From Clostridia bacterium (GTDB lineage Bacteria; Bacillota; Clostridia; Christensenellales; Aristaeellaceae): a stretch of 64,000 nucleotides of DNA. A program made the translations under genes and the position numbers. The notes beneath the pieces were generated by a model. It ran no database searches, had not been told where the DNA came from, and saw only the letters and a program-made list of their open reading frames with translations. Below are positions 43,375-55,800 of this stretch, piece by piece (position 1 is the first letter of the stretch; every line of letters starts with the position of its first letter). Location of the stretch: assembly GCA_017429695.1 (NCBI GenBank), contig JAFROK010000040.1, forward strand, positions 1 through 64,000, written 5' to 3'.

Positions 43375-44552
43375 TCTCCGATCCCCCTGGAGCGGTCGTA
43401 TTCTTCCCAGTATTTTTTGTATGCCGCTACGTTGGAGTCATGTTCTTCCTTTGTCCGGGCAAACTTCAGCTTTCCACTGTTCGGCTCCATCGCGCAGAAG
43501 TACAGGATTCCGTCCGCCAGATCCACTTCGTTCGGATTCAGCGCCGCCCGGATGGCTGCCTGTGACGGGTTGCAGATCGGCCCGACCGGCAGCCCGGTTA
43601 CCCGGTAGGTATTGTACGGGCTGTTCACCGCAAGGTCCGCGTTGGTCAGCGCCATCTTGCGAACGCCCGTGGCATAGTGCACCGTAACGTCGCTTTCCAG
43701 CTTCATCCCGCGCTTCTGGCGGTTGTAGAACACCGCGCTGACCCGGTCAAATTCCTCTTCCTTGGCTTCTTTTTCAATGATGCTGGCCAGGGTCAGCACC
43801 TGGTCCACCGTCATGGCCTTCTTGGAAATTTCCGTCCGGAATTCATCAAATACCGCTTCCGTCTGGCTCAGCATCTTCCGGATGATGGTTTCTTCGTCCG
43901 TTCCGATGTAGATTTCATAGGTGTTCGGCGCCAGGTATCCTTCCAGCGCATATTTCCGGTCCGAGCGTGACCGGCTTTCCAGCACCTTGTCGACGCATTC
44001 ATATCCTTTGAAGGTTGTCCCTTCCCGGCACAAAGCCAGGAATTTCTCGTCGCTTTCCAGCACGCCGGTTCGAACCAGCTTGGCGGCAAATTCCTCAATG
44101 GTTTCGCCGGGAATCAGCGTAATATTCCGCACCCGCGGGTTGCCGTCGCCGGCGGTCAGCTGCTCCGCGATTTCTTCCATGGTCATGTTTTTCTTCAGCT
44201 GGTAGGTACCCACCTGGATTTTCTGGCCCATGCCCGCAAAGTCGCAGTAATATTTGAATACCGTTTTGCTCCGGATCAGTTCGTTTCCTTCCAGCTTGTT
44301 GGCCACGCTGTTCAGGCTCTGCCCGCTGGTAATTTCAAAGGTGTATTCTGCGTCATCGTTCGCGTCCACGGGCGCGGCAAACTCATCGTAAAGCTTATGC
44401 CATACGGTTGCCCCGATCCCGATCACCAGGATCATCACGGTCAGTGCCACCAGGATCGGCCGCAGGATCTGCCACAGTCCGCTGTACCAGAACAGCCCGT
44501 ACTGCCGCTCATCCCGCATGCTGCGATAGGTGTAGTCCTTTTCCTGTTTCAA
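43371..44552 (-). CDS. mltG: Endolytic murein transglycosylase MltG
   Basis: 393 residues. A cytoplasmic N-terminus, one membrane helix (about 28-50) and an extracellular YceG/MltG domain with the catalytic glutamate in LASIIEKEA, the substrate motif LESDVTVHYATG and SPYNTYRVTGLPVGPI plus NPSQAAI. It cuts nascent glycan strands and so ends their elongation. I chose a TTG at 44552, with GAGGGA 7 nt upstream and 4 nt after the ylbF stop; another TTG at 44567 overlaps ylbF and lacks a good site. Confidence 0.92.
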   Translation of the reverse strand: MKQEKDYTYRSMRDERQYGLFWYSGLWQILRPILVALTVMILVIGIGATVWHKLYDEFAAPVDANDDAEYTFEITSGQSLNSVANKLEGNELIRSKTVFKYYCDFAGMGQKIQVGTYQLKKNMTMEEIAEQLTAGDGNPRVRNITLIPGETIEEFAAKLVRTGVLESDEKFLALCREGTTFKGYECVDKVLESRSRSDRKYALEGYLAPNTYEIYIGTDEETIIRKMLSQTEAVFDEFRTEISKKAMTVDQVLTLASIIEKEAKEEEFDRVSAVFYNRQKRGMKLESDVTVHYATGVRKMALTNADLAVNSPYNTYRVTGLPVGPICNPSQAAIRAALNPNEVDLADGILYFCAMEPNSGKLKFARTKEEHDSNVAAYKKYWEEYDRSRGIGE

Positions 44553-44556
44553 TCGT

Positions 44557-44907
44557 TTATCCCTCAAGTCCCGGAATGCTCACGTCCACATCCGCGGCTT
44601 CCGTCACGATTTTGAAAATATCCGCCAGCGCCTGCTGCAGCCGCATCTCAGCCAGCAGGAACTGGCTCACCTCCGGTTTGGAAAACAGCAGCGTGGATAT
44701 GCCGGAAAAGCGCTGCATATCCTCGCTGTCCGCCTGCTGTCCGCTCATGGCGGTCATCTGGATCGTCATCTGCAGCTTCCGGTATTCCTTAATCAGCGCA
44801 GCGGTGGTCTCGTCCTCCATCACAGTCTTTTTCAGTTCATGGTAGGTGGTATATTCCTCGCTGTCGCGGATATCCTGCGCCAGTTTGTAAGTGGATGAAT
44901 AATCCAT
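44557..44907 (-). CDS. YlbF/YmcA family regulator
   Basis: 116 residues, all-helical, DUF964/YlbF family. In Bacillus, YlbF, YmcA and YaaT form a complex that modulates RNase Y and affects competence, biofilm and sporulation. Only this single family member is in the window; it follows an RNase J gene, so a role in RNA decay is a reasonable thought. GGGGAGG lies 8 nt before the ATG. It is the first gene of a six-gene operon. Confidence 0.8.
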   Translation of the reverse strand: MDYSSTYKLAQDIRDSEEYTTYHELKKTVMEDETTAALIKEYRKLQMTIQMTAMSGQQADSEDMQRFSGISTLLFSKPEVSQFLLAEMRLQQALADIFKIVTEAADVDVSIPGLEG

Positions 44908-44936
44908 ACGGTGTTCCTCCCCGTAAAGCGTTCAGA

Positions 44937-44977
44937 ATTAAAACGGCCGGAACTGGAAATTTCTTCCCTTCCCGGCC
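44937..44977 (-). terminator. Terminator of the RNase J gene, overlapping the ylbF transcription start
   Basis: A 6-bp outer stem GGCCGG / CCGGCC with an inner GGAA / TTTCC hairpin, followed by TTTTAATT on the minus strand. The ylbF promoter lies just upstream, so transcripts from it begin within the 5' arm and should escape this terminator. Confidence 0.65.
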
Positions 44978-44980
44978 TGT

Positions 44981-45009
44981 ATTATACCTTTTTTCTGCTG
45001 TTTCCGCAA
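44981..45009 (-). promoter_or_regulatory. Predicted promoter of the ylbF-mltG-U32-vanW operon
   Basis: TTGCGG (45004-45009, minus strand), 17-nt spacer, perfect TATAAT (44981-44986). Confidence 0.65.
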
Positions 45010-45016
45010 TTGTGCG

Positions 45017-46690
45017 TCAGATGTCGAGAATGATCGGCAGGATCATCGGATTCCGCTTGATCTTTTCAAAAATGAAGTTATGCACTTCGTCCTTGATCCG
45101 GTTCTTCAGGTCGGGCCACGCGTCTCCCGCCAGGCTGCTTTCTGCCAGGATATTGCGTACCAGTTCCTGGGTCTGGTCGATGATATCCTCGTTTTCCTTG
45201 ACGTAAATGAACCCCCGGCTCACAATATCCGGGCCGCTGAGCAGTTTTTCCTCGTCCCGGTCGATGGCCATCACAACGATCAGCAGGCCGTCCTGGCTCA
45301 GGTGCTTCCGGTCCCGAAGCACAACATTGCCCACGTCGCCCACGCCGAGGCCGTCCACCAGCACGCCGCCCACCGGTACCTGTTCGCCCAGGGCCAGCAC
45401 GTCGTGGTTCATCTCGATCACCTGGCCCAGTTCCGGAATCACGATGTTCTGGCTCGGTACGCCCATGGATTCCGCCAGGATCGCGTGTTGCCACATCATC
45501 CGGTACTCGCCGTGCACCGGGATAAAATACTGCGGCCGCACCAGGGAATGCAGCAGTTTCAGTTCTTCCTGGCAGGCGTGGCCCGATACGTGAACCTCCG
45601 CCATGGCGCTGTAAACCACCTGGGCCCCCAGCCGGTACAGCTGGTTGATCACCCGGGAAATGAACTTCTCGTTGCCGGGAATCGGCGTCGCGGAAATAAT
45701 CACCATGTCGCTCTGGCGAATCTGCAGTTTCCGGTGTTCCGCGTAGGCCATCCGGGTCAGGCCGGCCATGGGCTCGCCCTGGCTGCCGGTGGTCATCACC
45801 AGGATCTCGTTGTCCGGATACTGGTCCAGCACGTCCATGTCAATCAGCCAGCCTTCCGGAATCACCAGTTCGCCGATGCTCATAGCCACCCGGCTGACGT
45901 TGACCATGCTGCGGCCGATGAAGCATACCCGCCGGCCGTAGCGGATCGCGCTGTCGATAATCATCTGCATCCGGTGGATATTGCTGGCGAACATGGCCAC
46001 AATCACGCGGCCGCCGGCCTGGGCGAACATCTTCTCAAAGGTCTCGCCCACCTTCAGCTCGCTCATCGTATATCCCGGGCGTTCCACGTTCGTGCTTTCA
46101 CACAGCAACGCCAGCACGCCCTGCTCGCCGTAGCGGGCAAAGGTCTGCAGGTCCGTCACCTGTCCGTCAATCGGGGTATAGTCAACCTTGAAGTCGCCGC
46201 TGCAGATCACCGTTCCGGCCGGGCACGTAATTGCGATGGCGCAGGCGCCGGCAATGGAATGGCTCACGTGGATAAACTGGCAGCTGAACTGCCCCAGCTG
46301 AACCGTGTCCCGCGGCTGCACCACATGCATCGGAATGCCGTCCACCCGGTATTCCTTCAGTTTCAGGTCCACCAGCGCCAGCGTCAGCTTGGTGCCGTAA
46401 ATATGGGAAGGCGCCTGCTTCAGGATATACGGTGTCGCGCCGATATGGTCTTCGTGTCCGTGGGTAAACAGGTATCCGCGGATATGGTCCTTTTTCCCCA
46501 GCAGATATGAAATATCCGGAATCACCAGGTCAACGCCCAGCATGTCCTCCTTGGGAAACACGCTGCCGCAATCAACAATGATAATATCGTCCTCATATTC
46601 GAAAACATACATATTCTTTCCGATTTCGTCCACTCCGCCGAGTGATACGATCCGGAGCCGGGATGCTTCCTTGGGTGCCTTTGTGCTCAT
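45017..46690 (-). CDS. Ribonuclease J
   Basis: 557 residues, the usual length. Metallo-beta-lactamase/beta-CASP fold: the zinc motif THGHEDHIGA (H77, H79, D81, H82), HVSHSI and SGDFKVD; the beta-CASP region contains CESTNVERPG, MFASNIHRMQ and VMTTGSQGEP, and the C-terminal part VHVSGHACQEEL and IPVHGEYRM. It acts as 5'-3' exonuclease and endonuclease on RNA. The MSTK start has GGGGG about 6 nt upstream. It is followed by its own terminator and the ylbF operon. In 46691-46819 I see no clear promoter, only a small GGGCA hairpin near 46744. Confidence 0.94.
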   Translation of the reverse strand: MSTKAPKEASRLRIVSLGGVDEIGKNMYVFEYEDDIIIVDCGSVFPKEDMLGVDLVIPDISYLLGKKDHIRGYLFTHGHEDHIGATPYILKQAPSHIYGTKLTLALVDLKLKEYRVDGIPMHVVQPRDTVQLGQFSCQFIHVSHSIAGACAIAITCPAGTVICSGDFKVDYTPIDGQVTDLQTFARYGEQGVLALLCESTNVERPGYTMSELKVGETFEKMFAQAGGRVIVAMFASNIHRMQMIIDSAIRYGRRVCFIGRSMVNVSRVAMSIGELVIPEGWLIDMDVLDQYPDNEILVMTTGSQGEPMAGLTRMAYAEHRKLQIRQSDMVIISATPIPGNEKFISRVINQLYRLGAQVVYSAMAEVHVSGHACQEELKLLHSLVRPQYFIPVHGEYRMMWQHAILAESMGVPSQNIVIPELGQVIEMNHDVLALGEQVPVGGVLVDGLGVGDVGNVVLRDRKHLSQDGLLIVVMAIDRDEEKLLSGPDIVSRGFIYVKENEDIIDQTQELVRNILAESSLAGDAWPDLKNRIKDEVHNFIFEKIKRNPMILPIILDI

Positions 46691-46819
46691 GATGAACCCC
46701 CTTTCGTATGTACAGATTCATACAGGAGTATATATCGGGAACGGGCATTCTTTGCCCATGTCTCTTCGGTAGTGTGCTTTATGCAATTCATACCTGAGAT
46801 TACTTTACCACAGAAACAG

Positions 46820-46862
46820 AAAAAAAGCTACCCCTTATTTTTCAAAGTCCGTAGCTTTTTTT
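46820..46862 (-). terminator. Terminator of the giant surface-protein gene
   Basis: An 11-bp stem AAAAAAGCTAC / GTAGCTTTTTT with a 19-nt loop, giving an A-tract, stem and U-run. It ends 20 nt after the stop codon. It also reads as a terminator in the other direction. Confidence 0.88.
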
Positions 46863-46881
46863 CATGTAACCGGAAAATCTC

Positions 46882-49800
46882 CTATCTCAATTTCTCATTC
46901 TGTACAGCAACCTGCAGTTCCCCGGCTTTGTTTTCCGTCAGCGCAAACACCAGTCCGTCCGGTTCTTCGCCGCAGTACACCACCGGCACCTTCTTCCCGG
47001 CGCGGTCCTTCACTTCTTCCTGTCCGGGTTTTTCTGCTACTTCGCAGCCGGTCAATACCAGATGAATCCCGGCGTTCTCCTTCACCAGCGCTTCAGCCGG
47101 ACCCGTCCATTCCGCTGCTTCCGTTTCCGTCAGTCCCTCCGGCATCTCCGTCTTCCCGAAGCAGCATACCACAATCGCTTCGCAGCCGTCTTCCCGCATC
47201 TGTTCCAGATAGATCGCCGCTTCCCCGCTCAGCGTTCCTGCCGCGTTCTCCGGATGCACATACAGGAATCCGTCCGGAGCGCCTTCTCCGTTCCATTCAG
47301 TCTCCGCACTGTAACTCATCAGCCCCAGGATGCCGATCCTGTGTTCATGCCCGTTCACTGTCACGGTCTTTACCGCATAAGGCGTCAGCACATTCTCCCC
47401 GGCCGGATGTTCCCCGTCCGTTCCGTCGTAATACAGATTGGCGGCTGTCACCGGAATCCCCTGCGCTGCCAGCGCCAGGCATCCGTCAATCCACGCCACG
47501 TCAAACTCATCGGCGTCCGGAATCACGGCGTCATAATTCATTTCCTTCAGCGTCTCCGCAAGCAGTCCATGCGGATCCTGCCCGTCTTCTGCCGCCGGCA
47601 CATTTGCCGGATCCAGGCATCCGATCAGCAGCACACGATCTTTGCCGTACTTCTCCCGCAGCTTCCGGATCCGCTCGTCTGCCTGCAGCTTCTTCACCTG
47701 ACTGTTAGCCAGTGCCATCAGGCCCTCCGCCGTTCCGTCCGCTTCCGCACCGTTTATTTCAATCCGGTTCAGCACCACAGCCACCGATACCCCCGGCTTC
47801 AGGGTCTTCACCCGCACTGCCCGGGAGGGATTTCCGGCTTTCATCGTCGCGGTTTCCTTTTTTCGCGCGATAATTTCATACACCGTGTCTTCTTTCAGGC
47901 CGGTAAACCATGCGGAATCCTGCCATGTCTTTCCGCCGTCAATGCTGTATTCTTCCCCGTCGCGGGTCCGGATCTTGATGGACTTCGTGCCCCGGTTCCG
48001 GATCACCGGCGGTTCCGCGTCTTCGCCTTCCATCTTTTCCGGTTCGGGTTCCGGCGCAGGTTCTGGTTCGGGTTCCGGCTGTGGTTCCGGTTCAGGCTCT
48101 GGCGCAGGTTCCGGTTCGGGTTCAGGCGCCTCTTTCCATGTGGCCCGGATCACCAGACCCTCCTCCGGCGTCTCCGGCATGGTTGCCGGCGCTTCCGGAT
48201 CCCATCCCGCAAAGACGTAGCCTTCCTTCTTCGGATCTTCCGGCGCCGTTATCGCCGCGCCGAACACGTCCGTCACCCGGCTGATCTCCGTCTCCCCGTC
48301 CATGAAGATGATTGTATATTCCGTCGGTTCCCACAGAGCATACAGCGTAACCAGGCCGCCGTCTTCTTCACTCAGGTTCTTCACCCGGTCTTCGTCATAA
48401 TAGGGCCGTCCGGTACCGTCCGCCTTCATGTTCCACCGGAGGAATGTCGCATGGGCCCGGATGAATTCGTTTTTCGGCAGGGGGATTTCGGTGTCGTAAT
48501 AGGCTTCTGCTTCCGCCATTTTCCCGGTGCCCCCGTTGGCGTCAAAGGCAATCGTATACACGTATTTCATGAACGTTACGCCCACCGTCATATTGCTCTG
48601 TGGCATGGTGAACGTATAGTTCCCGTTCTTGTCTGGCTGGAGCATCCGGATGTTCCAGTCTGCGTCCATCAGGATAACAAATCCTGTCTTATATCCCTTC
48701 AGCGGTTCAATCTTCAGCTGTACTGTCTCCCCGGCATGCGCGGTACCGGGAATTGCTTCCGCGCTACCGCGGATTTCACCGTCCTCGCCCTTTGCGGGAA
48801 CAACGGTAAGCCGGTGCTCAGCCGGTGTCCATTGTGCAAACAGCGTGGTGAAATAGTCTTCCGTCAGGTTCTTCACTGTCTCCCTGTCGCTGTATATCGT
48901 GTCGTCTTCTTCCGCCTTCCATCCGGCAAAGACGTATCCGGCCCGTTTAAAGGTGTTGGCGGCCAGTTCCTGTTCCTCGCCGTAGATAAAGTTCTGCGGT
49001 TCCATCTTCCCGTCCGCGTCTTCCGCCCCGGGATTAAACCGCACCTCATAAGGTTTGGAGATAAATACTGCGTACAGCACAATATCGCATGCCGGCATAT
49101 TGAAGCTGTATCCGCCTTCAATCCGGTCAACCCGCTGAATACCATCCTTTCCGGTCCGGACCACAACAACCGATTCCAGCATAAATCCATGATCCGGAAT
49201 AATATCCAGTTCAATCTCATCACCATACCGGGCGGTATTCCCGCAATCGGCCGCCACCTGTCCATGTTCCGCATGAGCCGTGATGGTGTATTCCACTGCA
49301 ATCCACTGGGCGTAAAGCCGGAATATCCCCCCGTCAGCCGGTGTCAGCCGGGCAATCCGCTGGCCGTCGTAGTATGCAGTTCCGGTGCCGTCCGCCTCGG
49401 TGTTCCATCCGGCAAAATCATATCCGGCAAAGGCGTACGTGTTGGCTGCCAGCATGGAAACCTCATCATACCGCAGCGCCTGGTCCGCCATCTGTTCAGC
49501 GGTATCCTTCGCTCCTTCCGGCTTGTTGGGTAGGTACTGAATGGTATATTGATTCGGCGCAAATACCGCGCTCACCGTCACCGGCCCGTCAGGCATTATG
49601 AAAGTTTCGCCCCGGATCTCTGCTTCCTGGCCGTTCGCATCCGTGCATGTCAGGGAAACCAGATGATAGCCTTCATCCGGAACAGGCGTCAGGGTAATTC
49701 GGTCGCCGGAATACCCGCCGATGGGATTCGCGGTTACAGTGCCGTGCCGGATATTGCCGGTTGCCACAGCATATCCCCAGATCGCCCTCAGCGTCAGGTT

Positions 49801-52800
49801 CTCCGTCACGATAATCGTTTCCCCGGGTACGCCGCTCCGGTTTCCTTCGCTGCTCTCCCACTTCCATCCGATAAAGTTGTATCCGGCCGGAACAGTAAAC
49901 CCGTGGTCCGGAAGTGCCCATGCTTCTCCCCGGTTCACCCATACATCCGGCATTTCGCCGGTCACGTTGTCATGATCCGCATCAAATTGGATACGCACAA
50001 TCGCCGGCATCACATGAATCCGGCAGGCCGCCCGGAATCCGCCGTCCCGGCTCACCGCGTAGATCGTCACGTCTCCGGTCCCTACTGCCTTCACCTTGGC
50101 GGAATATACCGTTCCGTCATCCGTCACAATCACAGTTCCGGTCACCGTCGCAACCGATGCGTCGCTGCTTTCCCAGGTGATATCCTGAATCAGCGCGTCC
50201 GCCGGCACCACCGCTGCGGTCAGTGCCAGTTCATCATCCACCCGCATCGAAGCATTATCCTGGCTGATCGTAACGCCATCAACCGGCATCCGGTCAAATA
50301 CTGCCCTGACCTTCACATCAGCAGCAGGCATATCGATGGAATAATCGTATACCCCTTCCCTCAGCGGAATATTGGTCACATTCCCGCCTGCCGGCGTGTA
50401 GGTCAGCGTATAAAGACGATATCCGGGCTCCGGCGTTACAGTAAGCGTAACCGGATCTTCATATTGTGCGCTGGCTTTATCAGCCGCCACCGTTCCGTGG
50501 CCGTCCGATTCGGCAGAAATTCTGTAATCTTTCTTGGCAAACGTCGCGTAAACGGTCGCAGCCTGATCAGGCATGCTGAAGGAATACCCGGTACTGGTTA
50601 TGATGATCGTTTTACCTTCCGGGTCCCCGTATGTGTAGTGGTATTTCAGTTCAGTCAGTTCATACCCTTTGTCCGGAATGACCGTCAGATGCACCGTTTC
50701 ATTCAGCACTGCCTTCTCCCTGTCTGCAGTAACAGCACCGCCGCTGGTGGGTGCAATGATAACAGCACTTCCTGTCGGTTCAGCAGTGGACCGGAATGTG
50801 GCATAGATCACCACTGGGCCCGCAGGCATACTGAATTCGTATTCCCCCTTTTCCACTGCAATCGGAGTCGGTATGATAGAGCCGTTTTCTGAATAAACAT
50901 TCAGGCTCGCCAGCTGATAGCCCGTAAACGGAAGCGCCGTCACCGTGATGAATTCACCATATCGTCCTTCTGTCACGGAAGCTGTCACCGTACCTGCGGA
51001 AGAATCTGCAAGGGTATATATCGGATATTCAATTGGGACCCATAGTGCCCGGACAATCAGGTTTTCCGCCGGCATGGTAGCTGGCAGCGCCGGCGTCCAT
51101 CCGGCGAATTCAAATCCGGTCGCCACCGGATCCGCCGGCCGTTCAATGGGTTCCCCATAATTCCGTTCAATCCGCCCGACCAGTCCGCCGCTGCTCCGGA
51201 ATGTCACCGAATACCGGTTCACCTGCCACATGGCTTTGATCGTCATATCGCCGTCCGGCATGGTGGCCGGAACCGCTTTGTCCCATCCGATGAAGGTGTA
51301 TCCCGTCTTGGTCGGTTCTTCTGGCCGGACAACGGTGGTACCGTAGTCCTGGGTAATCGGATCGATCAGGCTGCCACCGTCGGTATCGAAGAAAATCGTA
51401 TACCGGTTCACCCGCCACAGGGCAGTTATGGTCATGTCCCCGGCCGGCATGAATTCCGGAGCCGCCTGGTCCCAGCCCAGGAAGGTATACCCCGGGCGAA
51501 CCGGTTCCGCGGGGGCCTGCACATAAGTGCCGTATTCCTGGATAATCGGATCAATCAGCGTACCGCCGGCGGTGTTAAACCGGATCGTATAGATATTCGG
51601 TACAAATGTTGCGCTGACCGTAATATCCGCCGTCGGCATCACAAGCATCGGCGTACCGTACACGGTCAGTTCCTCAATAGTGTGCTTTTTCCGCAGGTCA
51701 TACTCATAGCGCAGGGTGCTCAGCGAATAGCCCTCGTCCGGATCCGGCGTCAGCGCCACCGTGCTGTCGGCCGGTGCCTGCTCGGTGCCTGCCAGGATCC
51801 GGCCATGCTCCGCCGTGTTCACGCGGATCATATACAGCATATCCGGATTTGCGGAAACCGAAATCATGCATGAAGCCTGGAAATTGCCTTCCTGTGTGGT
51901 CACTGTAAGGGTGCATTCTCCGATGCTGACCGCTTTGAATCGGCCGTTTGCGGCATCCGTCACCTGCACCACAGAGGGATCGCTGCTTTCCCAGGTCACC
52001 GCTTTGTTATTTGCGTTAAGCGGCAGCACAATCGGGACAACGGTAAACAATGCATTCTGGATCACCGTGCCCGGAGCGGAGATCAGCATCACCGAAGTGA
52101 CCGGAACCGGCTCAAATGTCGCCGAAACAGTCACTTTTGCTGCTGGCATTACAAAGGAATATCCACCGGAAGAATCCTTCGGAATGATTGTAGTACTGCC
52201 GCCGTCAGGCTGCCAGGATACGGATGCCACCTGATAGGTATCTGCCGATTTCGGATATACCGTCACCGTATCGCCCATATGGTAGTTGGCCACATGGGTC
52301 GTGACCGTGCCGTTGGCGGAAGGCAGAATGGTAATGGCATAATCCGTCAGTTCCCATTTGGCCCGGAAAGTCCGGTCTCCTGCCGGTATCTTTTCCGGCA
52401 CCGCCGGCTCCCATCCAGTAAACTCATATCCGGTTCTTGTCATCTCAGCTGCGGTCGGTGCGGTAACATCGCTGGCATAATCGCCGGTAATCGTATGAAT
52501 TGTCTGGTTGTCAGAAATGAATGTTCCACCGTTGGCATCAAAAGTAAGCGTATAGCAGTTAATCTGCCACTGGGCTTCATAGGTCCTGTTTTCCGCCGGC
52601 ATCGTGGCGGGAAGATCAGATGTTGCGGTTGCTCCCGTCCGCAGCCATCCCTGGAATGTATATCCCTCCTTTGTCGGATTTGCCGGCGGCACAATGGTCG
52701 TTCCGTAGTTCTGGGTAATGGTATCCAGGGTGGTTTCCCCGTCCTTCAGGGTAATAGTAAATGTCTGAATCTGCCATTTTGCCAGCAGCGCCTGGTCCTT

Positions 52801-55800
52801 TTGCGGCATGGTGATCGATTCGGCATTTCCCCAGATATCCGGATCCCATCCGATAAAGGAATATCCTTCCCGGGTCGGATCGGCCGGTTTGCTCACATTG
52901 GTGCCTGACTGGGCTGTAATTGTTGCTACCGGTGTGCCGCCGGCAGAATTAAAGAAGATATAATAGTCTGTTGTATCTTTTTTCCAGCGAGCTTTGAATA
53001 CCATGTTCTTCCCGGGCATGGTATCAGGCTGTGCGGCATCCCATCCATCCATGACGAAATTCGTTTTTGTGATATTTTGCAAACTCACAACCGGAATCGC
53101 TTTTCCATATTCTGCTGTAATGGCAAAGGCAGTCCGGTCATCATTCATCACACCGCCCTCAGGCAGGGCATATTCATTCCCAAACGTTCCGCCGTTGGCG
53201 TCGAATGTCAGCGTATAGCTGTTGATCGTCCACCGGGCGGTATATGTCAGGTCATTGGCCGGCATAGTAACGGGGAACGTCGCCGTTTCATCCGATGGGC
53301 TCGGTGCCGTCTGTTTCCATCCGGCAAACGTATACCCTTCCCTCGTCGGATCATCCGGTGAAATAACAGATGATTGATATGCAGCAGTTTCCGTAATGGG
53401 ATCTGTTGATGTTCCCCATTTTCCCCCGTTCGGATCAAATGTCAGCGCATAGCTGTTGATATTCCACCGGGTAATCAGCAACACCCTGCTTCCGTGCTGC
53501 GCGGTCAGGTTGCTGACCCTGGCGCCGTCCGCAATCACACTCGTCCTGTCATCATCATCGATATATTCCCATCCGGCAAAGGTGTAGCCGTTCCGCTCAA
53601 ACTGGTTGAGGGGCAGCTGGATCTCCTCACCGTATGTCATGGATATCGGATTCATGGAGCCAGTCACCTCCGGCGAATTGCTGAAGAATACAATCGTATA
53701 GGTACTGATGGCGAAATCGAAATCAGCCGTCACGTCTTCCGCCGGCATCACGAAGAGGTAAAATTCAGCCAGGTTCAGGATATTTTCCGCTGTTCCGCCC
53801 TTCGGGGTATATGTCGCTGTACTCACATGGTATCCCGTTTTCGGCGTCACGGTCAAAATAACGACCTCGCCTTCGGAAATCCCCGCTGTCTTTTCGGCTT
53901 TCACAGTGCCCAGCTCCGGATGATGGTTCACCACCGTCACCGAATAGGTCGGAATAACCCACTGGGCATACAGCGTCACAATGCCTTCATGCTCCGTCGT
54001 CAGGTTCCGGACGCTTGCTTCATCCGCGTAGCCCGTCCCGCTGCCGTCCGCCGCGGTATTCCATCCGGTAAATGCATACCCGGCCAGTTCAAATGCGTTT
54101 TTGTTCAGCTGCTGTGCCGTGCCCCATGTGAACGGCATATTCGCCATATCGCCGCTTCCGCCGTTGGCGTCAAAAGCCACGGTAAAGCTGTTCAGTTCAA
54201 ACGCGGCGTGAACCGTCACTTCCTTGTCGGGCATGGTAAACACGCCCGTACTCACGGGAATATCCTTTCTGATATTTCCGAATGTGTAGTAAAGCACCGA
54301 TACGTGGTATCCCTCATAAGGCGCGACTGTCAGCGTAACCGTTTCATGCTGCCGGGCGTTGGAAACGCTGCTGGTCACGGTTCCGTTGGACGTCCCTGCA
54401 ATCGTAATATCATGGAGCTGGTTCACCATGGTCACCCCAACGGTCGCGGTCCCGGTATGCCGCCCGTCCTCTGTCGTAACGGTAATCACGGTCTCGCCTT
54501 CGCTCACCGGCGTCACCAGGCCGTTTTCATCCACTTTGGCCACGCTCTCCGAGCTGCTCTTCCAGGTCACTTTCCGGTTAGCCGCATTCTCCGGCACAAT
54601 CACCGCCTGCAGCTGCAGCGTCTCTTCCGAAGTGATGGCCGCCTTTTCCGGTTCAATCTTCACGCCGGTCACATGGATATATTTCGCGATCAGCACTTCC
54701 TCCGGCACTTCCCGCCGTGCCGTCAGCACCTGGCCGTATTCGGAAATACCGCCCTCCGGTAAAACGATGGACAAAGGCGAAGCAATATTCAGCTCCTGCT
54801 CATATCCCGCCTGCACTGGGGAGTAGATCGTCCCCATCGTCCGCCTGGCGCTGATCCGGGTATTTTCCCCGTCAATCGTCAAGCTGCCGTCGTTGGAAGC
54901 AAGCGGACAGAACGCGCTGGAGAGGTCAAGTGTGCTGTTATGAACGGCAATATTGCCTTCTGCCGACAGTCCGTTGTATCCCTCGGTCACGGTGATTTTA
55001 CCGCCGGATACGGTCAGGCTGCCGTCCGCCTGAATGGCCGTATTCGCACCACTCGGATTGTTCATCGTAAACGTTGCTGTCAGCTGGTTCAATGTCAGGT
55101 TGCCTTGGGTATAAATCCCGTAATCCGGTGCGGAAATCGTCCCGCTGCCGGTCACCGTCAGGTTGCCGGCCGCATAGATGCCCGCCCGGCCCATATTCGC
55201 CACGTTATATCCGGCTGTGATCGCCGCGCCGTTCAGCGTCAGCGTCCCGGTATCCGGGTTGTACTGCGCCTTCCTGTCTCCCAGGATATCCTGTTTGTTG
55301 CTGTCCCGTACCTGGATCCCGTTGACCCATACGTCGTAAGTAAGGTCTGCGTAATGGGCAACGAACCGGATATTCCCGGTGATGGAATATGCCGTTCCGG
55401 CCGGAAGCACATCTCCCGCCCCGTTCACCTGCCATCCGTCAAACGTAACGCCTGTCGGCGCGGTAAACAGGTTCCCCGGCAGGGTATAGCGAATGTTCAG
55501 CGCAACGGTTTTTTTCACCTCAGTCCCCGTGCCCCGGCCCGGCTGGAATGTAATCAGGGCGCCTTGGCCGATCACTGCTTCCCCTTCCCCGTTCAGGGTG
55601 ATAATCGTTCCGTCTTTGTCACTGGTAAAATGATTCTCGTTCCCTTTTCCGCTAAGGCCGGAGGTAACAATAACGGGCACTTCATCGGTTGATACCCCGA
55701 TCCTGGCGATATCGGACAGTTTGCCGGTAACGTGAATATTCAGTGTGTTGCTTCCGTCAGGCTTAACCGTATACAGGTTTTTCCCGGACTGACCTGCCTG

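Noticed and set aside
46882-46960. Sortase anchor (LPXTG plus membrane helix) at the end of the giant protein
   Set aside because: The C-terminus ends in a soluble domain (VQNEKLR) with no LPXTG-like motif, hydrophobic helix or basic tail.
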